This document shows positions 33,607-41,889 of a stretch of DNA of 61,179 bases, in pieces. A program made the translations under genes and the position numbers. This DNA comes from DASWED01 sp036394995 (GTDB taxonomy: Bacteria; Actinomycetota; UBA4738; JACQTL01), in assembly GCA_036394995.1 (NCBI GenBank), contig DASWED010000043.1, positions 1 through 61,179 on the forward strand, read 5' to 3'. The notes beneath the pieces were generated by a model, which was not told the origin of the DNA, did not search any database, and worked only from the letters and a program-made list of their open reading frames with translations. Within the stretch, counting starts at the first letter, position 1. Each line of letters starts with the position of its first letter.

Positions 33607-34931
33607 TGCCACAGCGCGTCTTCATGCTGCCGGACCTGGGGGAGGGGCTGGAGGAGGCCGAGGTCGTCCAGTGGCTGGTGGCCGAGGGCGACACCGTCGA
33701 GCTGAACCAGCCGCTGGTGGAGGTGAACACCGCGAAGGCCCTTGTGGAGATCCCCTCCCCGTTCGCCGGCGTGGTCGGCACGCTTCACGTCGAGGCCGGG
33801 GCGATGGTGCAGGTGGGATCGCCCCTCGTGACGTTCGAGATCACGGACGGTGAGCCGGCCGTGGAGGCCACCGGGGCCGAACCGGAGCCCCCATCGGAGG
33901 AGCCGGAGGAACGGGCCCACGCCGGGGTCCAGGCGGCCATGGAGACGACGCCCGAGGAGGCCGCGGAGGCCGCTCCCCCGCCGCCGAAGCGCAGGGCCGT
34001 GCTGGTGGGCTACGGCGTGGCCGAGGAGGAGGAGACCGGGCCCCCGGCCGCGGTGCAGTCGCCCGCCGGGCAGGGGCCGGTGGCGGCCACCCCACCCGTT
34101 CGCCGGCTGGCCAAGGACCTCGGCGTCGACCTGGCCACGGTGGCCGGTTCGGGGCCCGGCGGGCGGGTCACCCGGGAGGACGTGGAGCGGGCCGCGGCCG
34201 GCGGGGACGACGGCCGCGAGGCCGGAATCACGGGCAGCGAGGTCGAGCGCATCCCGGTCCGGGGGGTCCGCCGGATGGTGGCCGAGAAGATGGCCCGGTC
34301 GGTCCGCGAGATCCCCCACGTCACCACGTTCCTCACCGTGGACTGCACCCAGCTCATGGGGTTCCGGGAGGAGATGGAGCGGCGGCAGGGCCCCCGGGTC
34401 AGCCCGCTCGCGGTAGTCGTCCGGGCGCTGGTCGAGGTGTGCCGGTCCCATCCCCTGCTCAACGCGTCGTTCGACGCGCACGCCGGAGAGATCGTGGTGC
34501 ACCGGGACGTCCACGTCGGGGTGGCCACGGACACCGAGCGCGGCCTGATGGTGCCGGTGGTCCGCGACGCCCCGTCGAAGGGCATCGTGGCCATCGCCGA
34601 GGAGATCGCCGCGCTCTCGGCGGCGGCCCGCGACGGCTCGATCCGGCCCGAGCAGATGGGGGGGAGCACGATCACCGTGTCGAACGTGGGGACGTTCGGC
34701 GCCGAGTACGGCACGCCGATCATCAACTTCCCCGAGGCCTCGATCCTGGCCACCGGGGTCATCGAGCCCCGGGCCCTGGTGGTGGATGACGAGGTGGTGG
34801 CCCGCCCGGCCATGACCCTGTCGCTGTCGTTCGACCACCGGCTGCTGGACGGAGCGCAGGCCGGACGGGCCCTGCGCGACCTGGCCGACCTCCTGGAGAG
34901 CCCGTTCGAGCTGGGACGGCTCCCCCGATGA
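33606..34931 (+). CDS. bkdC: Dihydrolipoyl acyltransferase E2 (probably branched-chain)
   Basis: The 441-residue core of the complex: a lipoyl domain (1-78) with the modified lysine expected at K44 in NTAKALVEIPSP, an acidic Pro/Ala linker, a peripheral subunit-binding domain (about 160-197, VRRLAKDLGVDLATVAGSGPGGRV) and the acyltransferase domain with FDHRLLDGAQ near residue 411 as catalytic HxxxDG motif. The lipoyl lysine sits in NTAKA, a form common in branched-chain E2, rather than the usual TDKA. No E3 gene is present in the window; dihydrolipoamide dehydrogenase must come from elsewhere. Confidence 0.88.
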   Translation: MPQRVFMLPDLGEGLEEAEVVQWLVAEGDTVELNQPLVEVNTAKALVEIPSPFAGVVGTLHVEAGAMVQVGSPLVTFEITDGEPAVEATGAEPEPPSEEPEERAHAGVQAAMETTPEEAAEAAPPPPKRRAVLVGYGVAEEEETGPPAAVQSPAGQGPVAATPPVRRLAKDLGVDLATVAGSGPGGRVTREDVERAAAGGDDGREAGITGSEVERIPVRGVRRMVAEKMARSVREIPHVTTFLTVDCTQLMGFREEMERRQGPRVSPLAVVVRALVEVCRSHPLLNASFDAHAGEIVVHRDVHVGVATDTERGLMVPVVRDAPSKGIVAIAEEIAALSAAARDGSIRPEQMGGSTITVSNVGTFGAEYGTPIINFPEASILATGVIEPRALVVDDEVVARPAMTLSLSFDHRLLDGAQAGRALRDLADLLESPFELGRLPR

Positions 34932-34971
34932 CTTCGCGTTCCCGCAGCACGGCCGCGGACGGAGCGGCGCG

Positions 34972-35886
34972 GTGAAGGTCATCTCGCTGCTGCCGTCGGC
35001 CACCGAGATCGTCTACGCGCTCGGGCTCGGCGACGACCTGGCCGCGGTCACCGACGAGTGCGACTACCCGCCGGAGGCCACCACCAAGCCGGTGGCCTCG
35101 CGCTCGGCGCTTCCCTCGGGCCGGCCCCTGTCCGCCCGGGAGATCGACGACGTCGTTCGCGAACGGATGGGCCAGCAGCAGCCGCTCTACCGGATCGACC
35201 GGGCACTGATCCAGCGGATCCAACCCGATGTGATCCTCGCCCAGGACCTGTGCCGGGTGTGCGCCGTGCCGTCGGGTGACGTCAGGGACGCCCTGAAGGA
35301 CCTGGGGGTGGACGCCGAGGTCCTGTCACTCGACCCGAACACACTCGACGAGGTCATCGAGACCATCGTGGTCGTGGGCCGGTTCCTCGAACGCGAGGAG
35401 CGGGCGACGGAGATCGCCGAGTCCCTCAGGGCCAGGGTGGAGAAGGTCCGGCGCACCGCGCTCCGGCTGCCCTCGATCCGGGTCCTGGCGCTCGAGTGGT
35501 CCGACCCGCCGTTCGCGGGCGGGCACTGGGTGCCGGACATGGTGGAGATGGCGGGGGGCACGAACCTGCTCTCGACGAAGGGCGAGCCGTCGCGAGAGGT
35601 CAGGTGGCGCGAGATCGCCGACGCCATCCCGGAGGTGATCGTGTTCATGCCGTGCGGCTACTACCTGGACGAGGCCGAGGAAGAGGCCCGGGCCCTGTAT
35701 GCCCACCCTGACTTCGCGGCCACGCCCGCCGCCCGGGAACGGAGCGTGTACGCGGTGGACGCGTCCTCGTACTTCTCGCGGCCGGGTCCCCGGATCGTGG
35801 ACGGGCTGGAGATCCTGGCCTGGGCCGTCCATCCGGAGGCCTACCCGCAGCCCTCGCCGGAGGCCATCGTCCGCGTCGAGCGCTGA
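34972..35886 (+). CDS. Cobalamin-binding (BtuF-like) protein without signal peptide
   Basis: The 304-residue product matches the periplasmic-binding fold of vitamin B12/iron-chelate binders: VISLLPSATEIVYALGLGDDLAAVTDECDYP at the N-terminus, IQRIQPDVILAQDLCRVCAVP and PDMVEMAGGTNLLSTKGEPSREVRWREI. There is no signal peptide or lipobox at this start, as in many proteins annotated simply as cobalamin-binding. No permease or ATPase gene lies beside it. The GTG at 34972 is directly before the first strand of the fold. Ligand not proven by sequence. Confidence 0.75.
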   Translation: MKVISLLPSATEIVYALGLGDDLAAVTDECDYPPEATTKPVASRSALPSGRPLSAREIDDVVRERMGQQQPLYRIDRALIQRIQPDVILAQDLCRVCAVPSGDVRDALKDLGVDAEVLSLDPNTLDEVIETIVVVGRFLEREERATEIAESLRARVEKVRRTALRLPSIRVLALEWSDPPFAGGHWVPDMVEMAGGTNLLSTKGEPSREVRWREIADAIPEVIVFMPCGYYLDEAEEEARALYAHPDFAATPAARERSVYAVDASSYFSRPGPRIVDGLEILAWAVHPEAYPQPSPEAIVRVER

Positions 35887-35920
35887 ACCCCCCGCCGTTC
35901 CGGGATCCGCCTCGCGGCGC

Positions 35921-35926
35921 TACGCT
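35921..35926 (+). promoter_or_regulatory. Probable -10 box before the small SH3-like gene
   Basis: TACGCT ends nine bases before the ATG at 35936 with no Shine-Dalgarno sequence between them, another probable leaderless start. Confidence 0.35.
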
Positions 35927-35935
35927 GTGGGGACG

Positions 35936-36142
35936 ATGCGCGGGCAGAACTTCGTCACATCGGCCGACATCGGGCGGAGGGTGTCGTTCCAGTTCGAGCT
36001 GCCGAACGGCTATGTGGGCGAGGCGCTCGGGACCCTCGAGGCCTACGACCGGGCCGCCGAGACCTACCTGGTCCGGAACAAGCGGGGCGACCTGGTCCGG
36101 GTCCCGTCGCTGCGGGTCCGGTTCGGCAAGGTGGTGTCGTGA
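35936..36142 (+). CDS. Small SH3-like hypothetical protein
   Basis: A 68-residue protein with all-beta character: GRRVSFQFELPNGYVGEALG, then TYLVRNKRGDLVRVPSLRVRFGKVV. It resembles the SH3-like N-terminal module found ahead of some actinobacterial GNAT acetyltransferases, here standing alone. No acetyltransferase follows. The ATG lies nine bases after TACGCT. Function unknown. Confidence 0.6.
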   Translation: MRGQNFVTSADIGRRVSFQFELPNGYVGEALGTLEAYDRAAETYLVRNKRGDLVRVPSLRVRFGKVVS

Positions 36143-36229
36143 GGTGAAGGTGCCCGGGCCGCTCAAGTCCCGGCCCCGGCATGTCGAGGCCACACTGAGC
36201 ACGTCGAGGGAAAGCGCGAGGACCACGAG

Positions 36230-37051
36230 GTGAGCAACCAGCCTCCCGACATCGGCAAGGGCCTGTTCGGCTACCGGCGTTCGTCGGTGAACCAGGCCAT
36301 CTCCGACCGGGACATCATGCTTCGGCAGTCGATGAACAGGGCCCGGGAGGCCGAGGCCCGCGCGGCCGAGATGGAAGAGCGCATGGCCGCGATCCAGCGC
36401 CAGGTGACGGAGCAGCAGCTCCGCATGGCCGAACGGGAACGCGAGCTCAACGACCAGATGGCTGCGCTGTCCGAACGCATGCACGGCGTGCAGGAGCACC
36501 TCGCGGCCAAGGACCAGGAGATCGCCGCCCGCGACCGGCACATCGGCGAGCTGCGGGCCCACATCGAGCGGCTCATCAAGCAGCAGCTGGAGGCGCCCCC
36601 CCGGCCGGACCAGCCCCTGGGTTCGTCACCGGAGGTGGTCAGCGAGGAGATCGGGCGGGTCCTGCGGGCGGCGGAGGACTCGGCCGCGCACATCGTCGAG
36701 CAGGCCCGGGCCACGATGGCCCGCCAGGCCGCGGAGTCCGACCGTCAGTGGCGCGAGCTCCAGGCTTCCCTGGCCCGGTTCGCCGGCTGGCGGGACCGGG
36801 TGGAACCACAGCTGGCCGATCTCCAGGGCCGCATGGACGAGCTCCGGGGCCGGATCACGGAGATCCCCGACCGCGTGCGGGCCGCGTTCGCCCCCCTGGC
36901 GGAGGCCTCCTCCGCGACCGAGGCCGCTCTGATCGACCTCAGCTCGGACCTCAACCCGCCGCTGATCGCGGCGCCCAGCCCCGCGGGGGACGAGGAGTCC
37001 GACGAGGGCTTCTCGGACGAGGCGCGGGGCACCCGCCGGTCCGCCCGCTAG
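36230..37051 (+). CDS. DivIVA-like coiled-coil protein
   Basis: The 273-residue product has an N-terminal GLFGYRRSSVNQAISDRD segment (about residues 10-27) that resembles the membrane-binding/crossover motif of DivIVA family proteins. A long coiled coil with two helical blocks follows (about 28-120 and 135-215), then an acidic, disordered tail. No transmembrane segment. DivIVA-type proteins mark curved membranes and recruit partners in growth and division. The GTG start at 36230 is 87 nt after the SH3-like gene. Its closeness to an exopolysaccharide locus may be coincidental. Confidence 0.7.
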   Translation: MSNQPPDIGKGLFGYRRSSVNQAISDRDIMLRQSMNRAREAEARAAEMEERMAAIQRQVTEQQLRMAERERELNDQMAALSERMHGVQEHLAAKDQEIAARDRHIGELRAHIERLIKQQLEAPPRPDQPLGSSPEVVSEEIGRVLRAAEDSAAHIVEQARATMARQAAESDRQWRELQASLARFAGWRDRVEPQLADLQGRMDELRGRITEIPDRVRAAFAPLAEASSATEAALIDLSSDLNPPLIAAPSPAGDEESDEGFSDEARGTRRSAR

Positions 37052-37101
37052 GCACTCCCCGCCCTTCCGCTTCCCCCGACGGCGCCCCCCGAGGCGTGAC
37101 G

Positions 37102-37162
37102 GGACTCCGCCGAAAGGCCGATGCCGGGATCGGTTCGGCCCGGCCGGCGGATGCGTTGGTCC
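37102..37162 (+). promoter_or_regulatory. Strong nested hairpin in the leader of the RTX glycosidase gene
   Basis: Nested arms GGAC/GGTCC, CCGCCG/CGGCGG, GGCCGA/TCGGCC and CCG/CGG can fold into one long stem with internal loops, with an AAA bulge and a GGAT tip, in the 273-nt gap before the secreted glycosidase (37052-37324). I do not recognise it as a known riboswitch. Confidence 0.35.
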
Positions 37163-37324
37163 TACCGAACTTCGGGCAGGGGTGATCTTCGTCTCGTCAT
37201 CGCCCGCGGGCGTCAAGCACCCACCTCCCACCTTCCGATCCCACACCTGACGGCGTTTCCACGGAACCGCCACCGCCAGAGGCCGAGGGGGCTCTGCCGG
37301 GACTCGGGCTGGGAGGAGCCGGAG

Positions 37325-38887
37325 ATGGACACCAGGAACGCCCACTCACTGGGGAGACGTCTCCTTCCCTCGTCGGTTGCCCTCGCGGTCGCTGCCTCGC
37401 TCCTCATCGGCTTCATGAGCTTCGGCCCCGCAAGCGCCAGGGCCTCTGCGGCCACACTCCAGGTTCCCTCCTTCGGCGTGAACTACCACGCGACGTGGGG
37501 CGACTACTCGGACGCCCAGCGCGCCACGGTCGTCGGCAACCTGGCCTCGGCGCACGCGGGGTGGGTCCGCATCGACATCGGATGGCAGACCATCCAGGAG
37601 CACGGCTCGAGCGACTACGAGTCCTGGTCCCTGGACATCGTGGACAAGGCCGTGGACGAGGCCTCTTCGCACGGGATCAAGGTCCTCGGGATGCTGTGGC
37701 GGACGCCGTCGTGGGCCTGCGGCGGCTGCACCAACCCGTACTCCCCCCCGAGCAGCCCGTCCTCCTACGCCAAGTTCGCGCAGTGGGCGGCGCACCGGTG
37801 GGCCGGGAAGATCCAGGCCTGGGAGGTCTGGAACGAACCGAACCAGGACGACTTCTGGAGCGGCTCGGCCCAGCAGTACGTGAACCTCCTGAAGGCCGCG
37901 TCCCCGGCGTTCAAGGCCGGCGACCCCGACGCGAAGGTAGTGATCGGCGGCCCCGCCTACAACGACACGGGGTGGCTGTCCTCGATGTACAAGCTGGGCG
38001 CGAAGGGTTCGTTCGACGTGATGGCCACCCATCCCTACCAGGGACAGGCCAACACCCCGCCCGAGGCGCCCGACTCGAACGGCGACAACATCTGGCTCCT
38101 GTCCCATGTGAAGGCCGTGCACGACCTGATGGTGGCGAACGACGACGGCGCCAAGCCGATCTGGTTCACCGAGTACGGCTGGTCCGCGCACTCCAACTCC
38201 GGCGGGGAGGATCCCTGGGACACCGGGGTGACCCTGGCCCAGCAGGCCGACTACCTGGTGCGGAGCCTCCGGTTCGTGGGCCAGAACTATCCCTACGTCA
38301 CGAACGTGTTCTGGTACAACGAGCGCGACACCGACATGGGGTCGAAGCAGCAGGACGGCTACGGCCTCATGTACCGGAACCTCAACGCGAAGCCCGCGCT
38401 CACCGCGATCGGGTCGTTCCTGGCGAACGCCGACCAGAACGGCGGCGGCTCGGGCGGCGGCGGGTCCACCGGGTCCGGGAGCTGCACGATCACCGGCACC
38501 TCCGGCGCCGACGACCTGGTCGGCACCAGCGGTCCCGACGTGATCTGCTCCGGCGACGGCGACGACGTCATCCACGGCCGCGGCGGGAACGACGTCATCT
38601 ACGCCGGCGCCGGGAACGACGGGGTCTTCGGGGGCGGCGGTGACGACGCGATCTACGGGGGCGGGGGCAACGACTCGCTGCACGGAGGCTCGGGGAACGA
38701 CACGATCTCGAGCGGCGACGGCAACGACGTGACCGGCGGCGGGATCGGCCGCGACCGGATCGGTGGCGGCGGAGGCTCCGACCTCCTGGCCACCGTCGAC
38801 CACGTCGGCGGCAACGACACGGTGGCCGGCGGGGCCGGCGCCGACCGGTGCTTCACCGACCGGGGCGACGCCGCGTCCACCTGCTGA
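37325..38887 (+). CDS. Secreted clan-A glycoside hydrolase with C-terminal RTX repeats
   Basis: The 520-residue exported protein has a Sec signal peptide (about 1-43, ending ASAA), then a TIM-barrel hydrolase domain (about 50-370). Likely acid/base is Glu in WEVWNEPNQ and likely nucleophile is Glu in WFTEYGWS. This pattern resembles GH39/PslG-type endoglycosidases found in exopolysaccharide clusters. After a Gly/Ser linker (about 378-390) come calcium-binding RTX nonapeptides (GGNDVIYAG, GGGDDAIYG, GSGNDTISS and others). Two Cys pairs frame the repeat region. The RTX tail is usually linked to type I secretion, but here a Sec signal is present. It lies at the edge of an EPS locus, so it may trim or degrade the polymer. 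Confidence 0.82.
   Translation: MDTRNAHSLGRRLLPSSVALAVAASLLIGFMSFGPASARASAATLQVPSFGVNYHATWGDYSDAQRATVVGNLASAHAGWVRIDIGWQTIQEHGSSDYESWSLDIVDKAVDEASSHGIKVLGMLWRTPSWACGGCTNPYSPPSSPSSYAKFAQWAAHRWAGKIQAWEVWNEPNQDDFWSGSAQQYVNLLKAASPAFKAGDPDAKVVIGGPAYNDTGWLSSMYKLGAKGSFDVMATHPYQGQANTPPEAPDSNGDNIWLLSHVKAVHDLMVANDDGAKPIWFTEYGWSAHSNSGGEDPWDTGVTLAQQADYLVRSLRFVGQNYPYVTNVFWYNERDTDMGSKQQDGYGLMYRNLNAKPALTAIGSFLANADQNGGGSGGGGSTGSGSCTITGTSGADDLVGTSGPDVICSGDGDDVIHGRGGNDVIYAGAGNDGVFGGGGDDAIYGGGGNDSLHGGSGNDTISSGDGNDVTGGGIGRDRIGGGGGSDLLATVDHVGGNDTVAGGAGADRCFTDRGDAASTC
38495..38850 (+). repeat. RTX nonapeptide repeat region within the glycosidase gene
   Basis: About nine imperfect copies of a 27-nt unit coding for GGxGNDxxx-type motifs (for example GGNDVIYAG and GGGNDSLHG). 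One region (VTGGGIGRDRIGGG) departs from the consensus. Predicted to fold into a Ca2+-bound beta-roll. Confidence 0.85.
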
Positions 38888-38911
38888 CCGGGACACGAAC
38901 GGGACGCGCGG

Positions 38912-38917
38912 TACACT
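38912..38917 (+). promoter_or_regulatory. Probable -10 box of the polysaccharide deacetylase gene
   Basis: TACACT ends 11 nt before the GTG at 38929, so the mRNA would have a leader of only a few bases. It lies 24 nt past the upstream stop, giving the deacetylase its own promoter. Confidence 0.4.
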
Positions 38918-38928
38918 CCCGCGCCGGC

Positions 38929-39735
38929 GTGTCCCGCTCTCCGCTCGTCCTCATGTACCACGGCTTCGGCACCCGGCCTCCGGGCGCCGATCCGTTCAAC
39001 CTGTTCGTGCCGGTGCGGGACTTCGAAGCCCACCTCATGGCCATCCGGCGGTACCTCCGGCCACTGGACCTCGACCGGTTCCTGGCGGGACTGCGGACGG
39101 GTCGGTGGCCCCCCCGGTCGGTCCTGGTGACCATGGACGACGGGTACGCCTCCGTGCTGACCGAGGCCGCCCCCCGCCTGCACGCGGCGGGCGTGCCCGC
39201 GGTGGCGTTCGTGTGTCCTGGGCGGTTCGGAGGCGAGTCGGCGTGGATGGAGGAGACCGCCGGCGAGCCGCTCCTCACCGCGGACGAGGTGGCCCGCCTC
39301 CCGGAGCTCGGAGTGGAGGTGGGCGTGCACTCGATGGACCACACCAGGCTTCCCGGCGTCGACGACGAGGAGCTGCACCGCCAGGTGATGGAGGCCCGCG
39401 ACGTGCTGGCCGGCGTCATGGGCGCGCCGGCGCGGGCGTTCGCGTACCCCGAGGGGCTGTGGGACCCGGCCGCCGTGCGGGCGGTGCGACGGGCGGGCTA
39501 CCAGGTGGCCTTCGCCGTCGATCGCGGCGGGGACCGGTTCACCGTGCCCCGCAGGGCCATCAACACGCGCGACTCCCGGCTGACCTTCCTGACCAAGCTG
39601 CTCCCGGGCTACGCGGCCCTGGAACGCCTGTCGAAGGACCACCCCCGGCTCCGGCGCGCGGCGGCCCGTCTCGCCGGGCAGCGCCCGGCTACGGGCGCGG
39701 GCGGGGAACGTCCCGACGGGACCGGAGGCCCCTGA
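38929..39735 (+). CDS. Polysaccharide deacetylase (NodB/CE4 family)
   Basis: The 268-residue protein has the CE4 motifs: VLVTMDDGYAS (motif 1, two Asp), VGVHSMDHTRLP (motif 2, metal His residues), FAYPEGLWD (motif 3, Pro/Glu in place of the more usual FRPPYG) and VAFAVDRGGDRF. The start VSRSPLVLMYHGFG lacks a signal peptide, so it either acts in the cytoplasm or is exported in another way. The GTG at 38929 was chosen from the TACACT spacing and because the family begins at LVLMYHG. Its last 47 nt overlap the convergent glycosyltransferase gene. Probably removes N-acetyl groups from the polymer of this locus. Confidence 0.82.
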   Translation: MSRSPLVLMYHGFGTRPPGADPFNLFVPVRDFEAHLMAIRRYLRPLDLDRFLAGLRTGRWPPRSVLVTMDDGYASVLTEAAPRLHAAGVPAVAFVCPGRFGGESAWMEETAGEPLLTADEVARLPELGVEVGVHSMDHTRLPGVDDEELHRQVMEARDVLAGVMGAPARAFAYPEGLWDPAAVRAVRRAGYQVAFAVDRGGDRFTVPRRAINTRDSRLTFLTKLLPGYAALERLSKDHPRLRRAAARLAGQRPATGAGGERPDGTGGP

Positions 39736-41884
39736 GGCACCCGGCGGCCTTGCTGAGGTCCTTCAGGGCCAGCGCGAACGGGACCAGGGCGGCCACCAGC
39801 AGCGGGCGGCGCCGGCGGCGGGCCCGGACCAGGGGAAGGGACAGGTAGGCGGCGCCGGCCGCCATCGTTCCCCGGCGGATCCACCGCCCGCCGAACAGCA
39901 GCGCCAGGGGCCCGGCCACGTAGGCCACCGCCCGGGCCAGGTCCCGCGCCACGAGCTTGCGGTCGCCCGACAGCGCCCCGCCCTCGCCGTACCGCTCGTA
40001 CATCCGGGCGGTCGCGGCGACCGATCCCCGGGGGGCCCACACCACCTCGGCGTCGGCCGCCAGCACGCAGCGCCGGCCGGAGGCGGCGATGGCCCGGCCG
40101 AACGTGACGTCCTCGGCCGTGTCGAGATGCTCGGGGAACCCGCCGACGGCCCGCCATGCCTCTTTCGTGAACGCGACCGACCGGCCGGTGGGCATGGTGG
40201 GATCGAAGTTCCGGCCGAGCAGCGCGCCGTACCCGCGGACCAGCGGTCCGGCCCGGCGGGCCTCCTCGGGCACCGGGAAGCACGCCACGGCCATGGCCTC
40301 CTCGAACGCGGTCCGGGCGCGGGCGCGGTACACGCCGGTGACCAGGTCGGGTGGCGGGTCGGCCAGGAAGGCCCGCCGGAGCGCGTCGAGCCACCCCTCG
40401 ACCGGTTCGCATCCCGCGTCGGTGCAGGCGATCACGTCGTGCCGGGCGGCGACGATCCCCCGGTTCCGACCGGCCGGGATGTTCGTCTCGGGCGCGTCCA
40501 CCAGCCGGACGCGCGGGTCCCGGACGGCCCACGCCTCGGCCCGCTGGGCGGTGTCGTCGGTCGAACCCCCGTCCACCACGACCGCCTCGTCCTCCGGACC
40601 GAGCTGCGCCGCGAGGCGTTCCAGCAGCCGATCGAGGGCCGCCCCCTCGTCCCGGACGGTGGTCACCACGCTGAGCGGCGGCCCCCCCGCCAGTCCGGCG
40701 CCGGGGCGCGCGGCCGCCTCCCGGAACACCGAGGCCAGGCGCCCTGCCGACACGATCTGGTCCGGGTGTGCGCCCGCGAGGGCCCTCCCGGCCCGCCCCA
40801 TCCGCCGCCGGACGGCCGGTTCGTCCAGCCCGGCGAGCGCCGCCGCCACCGACGGGGGATCCCCCGGCTCCACGATCACGGCCCCGCCCCCGGCGGCTGC
40901 CTCCTCCATCCACCTCGGGCCGGTGGCCACGACGGGAAGGCCGGCCAGCAGGCCCTCCAGCGCCGAGAGCGAGAATCCCTCGCCCCCGAAGCCGCGTTCG
41001 TCCGTCCGGGTCAGCACGGCCACGGCCTCGAACGCCGCGAACCATCGCCCGGCGTCGGGCACGCCGCCCGCGAACACCACCCGGCCGGCCACCCCCGTCC
41101 GCGCGGCCAGGCCCCGGAGGCGCTCGGTCTCCCCGGGCGCCGAGTAGTCATCCTCGCCCACCACCACCAGCCGCCAGCCGCCCGCTCGGGGGTGGGCCAG
41201 GGCCCGGATGGCGTCGTCGACGCCCTTGTACGGCACCAGCCGGCCGGCCATGGCCACGGTGGGCGCGTCCCCAGTCGGGATGCCTCGCCGGGCCCAGAAC
41301 CTCCGGGCCTCGGCCGGGGGAGCCGGGGCGGGCGGTCGGGGCGGAGGGATCAGCACGGCGTCGCTCCGGCCGGTGGCCTCCGCGGCGTCGGAGGACACGG
41401 CCACCACGCGGTCCGCCAGGCGCCCCAGGGGACCGGCCAGCCTGGCGTCGAACGAACGGTCGTGCTTCACCCACACCACCGGCACGCCGGCGAGGCGGGC
41501 CGCCGGTACCGCCACCGCGGCCGCCTTCACGCCGTTCGCCCACACGGCCTCCGTGGCGGAGCGCCGGAGCCGGGCGGCCAGACGCGCGGCCTGCCGGGCC
41601 ATCGCGGCGGGCCCGGGGCCCGTGGGCCACACCTCCACCGGCACCCCTCGGCCGGCCAGCTCGGTCTCCAGTGGGCCCTCGCCGAGCAGGAGGGCCCGGA
41701 CCCGGAGGCGGGGACCCGCGTCCAGCATTCGAAGGACGTAGCGCTCGGCGCCGCCCACCACACCGAAGGACGAGACCAGGAGCACCGACAGCGGCGCGCG
41801 TCCCGGCGCTCCCGGCGTGGGGGCCTCGGCGGGGTTCGCCGCCCGGGCGTCCTCGGCCCGCAGCGCTCCCTCGTCCGCACCCAT
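39689..41884 (-). CDS. GT4-GT2 fusion glycosyltransferase
   Basis: A 731-residue protein combining two transferases. Residues about 30-385 form a GT4/GT-B domain: VLLVSSFGVVGGAERYVL, VAMAGRLVPYKGVDDAI and the nucleotide-sugar site ERGFGGEGFSLSALEGLLAGLPVV. Residues about 403-640 form a GT2/GT-A domain: LSVVTTVRDEGAALDRLLERL, VVVDGGSTDDT, NIPAGRNRGI and EDVTFGRAIAA. Hydrophobic segments near 650-700 suggest membrane attachment. The ATG at 41884 lies five bases after the ligase/polymerase gene. Fusion of inverting GT-A and retaining GT-B domains suggests two consecutive sugar additions. Sugars unknown. Confidence 0.82.
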   Translation of the reverse strand: MGADEGALRAEDARAANPAEAPTPGAPGRAPLSVLLVSSFGVVGGAERYVLRMLDAGPRLRVRALLLGEGPLETELAGRGVPVEVWPTGPGPAAMARQAARLAARLRRSATEAVWANGVKAAAVAVPAARLAGVPVVWVKHDRSFDARLAGPLGRLADRVVAVSSDAAEATGRSDAVLIPPPRPPAPAPPAEARRFWARRGIPTGDAPTVAMAGRLVPYKGVDDAIRALAHPRAGGWRLVVVGEDDYSAPGETERLRGLAARTGVAGRVVFAGGVPDAGRWFAAFEAVAVLTRTDERGFGGEGFSLSALEGLLAGLPVVATGPRWMEEAAAGGGAVIVEPGDPPSVAAALAGLDEPAVRRRMGRAGRALAGAHPDQIVSAGRLASVFREAAARPGAGLAGGPPLSVVTTVRDEGAALDRLLERLAAQLGPEDEAVVVDGGSTDDTAQRAEAWAVRDPRVRLVDAPETNIPAGRNRGIVAARHDVIACTDAGCEPVEGWLDALRRAFLADPPPDLVTGVYRARARTAFEEAMAVACFPVPEEARRAGPLVRGYGALLGRNFDPTMPTGRSVAFTKEAWRAVGGFPEHLDTAEDVTFGRAIAASGRRCVLAADAEVVWAPRGSVAATARMYERYGEGGALSGDRKLVARDLARAVAYVAGPLALLFGGRWIRRGTMAAGAAYLSLPLVRARRRRRPLLVAALVPFALALKDLSKAAGCLRGLRSRRDVPRPRP

Positions 41885-41889
41885 GGCGA

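Noticed and set aside
31526..34931. Annotation as pyruvate dehydrogenase complex
   Set aside because: Motifs alone cannot separate PDH from BCKDH, but the coupled operon with a Leu/Val-type dehydrogenase favours the branched-chain complex.
37080..37200. Possible c-di-GMP or c-di-AMP riboswitch before the RTX glycosidase
   Set aside because: A GAAA and a GGGGTGATC stretch are suggestive, but the required core motifs of the GEMM-I and ydaO classes are missing.
38495..38850. Tandem repeat taken for CRISPR or minisatellite
   Set aside because: Period of 27 nt, in frame, encoding RTX nonapeptides without spacers.
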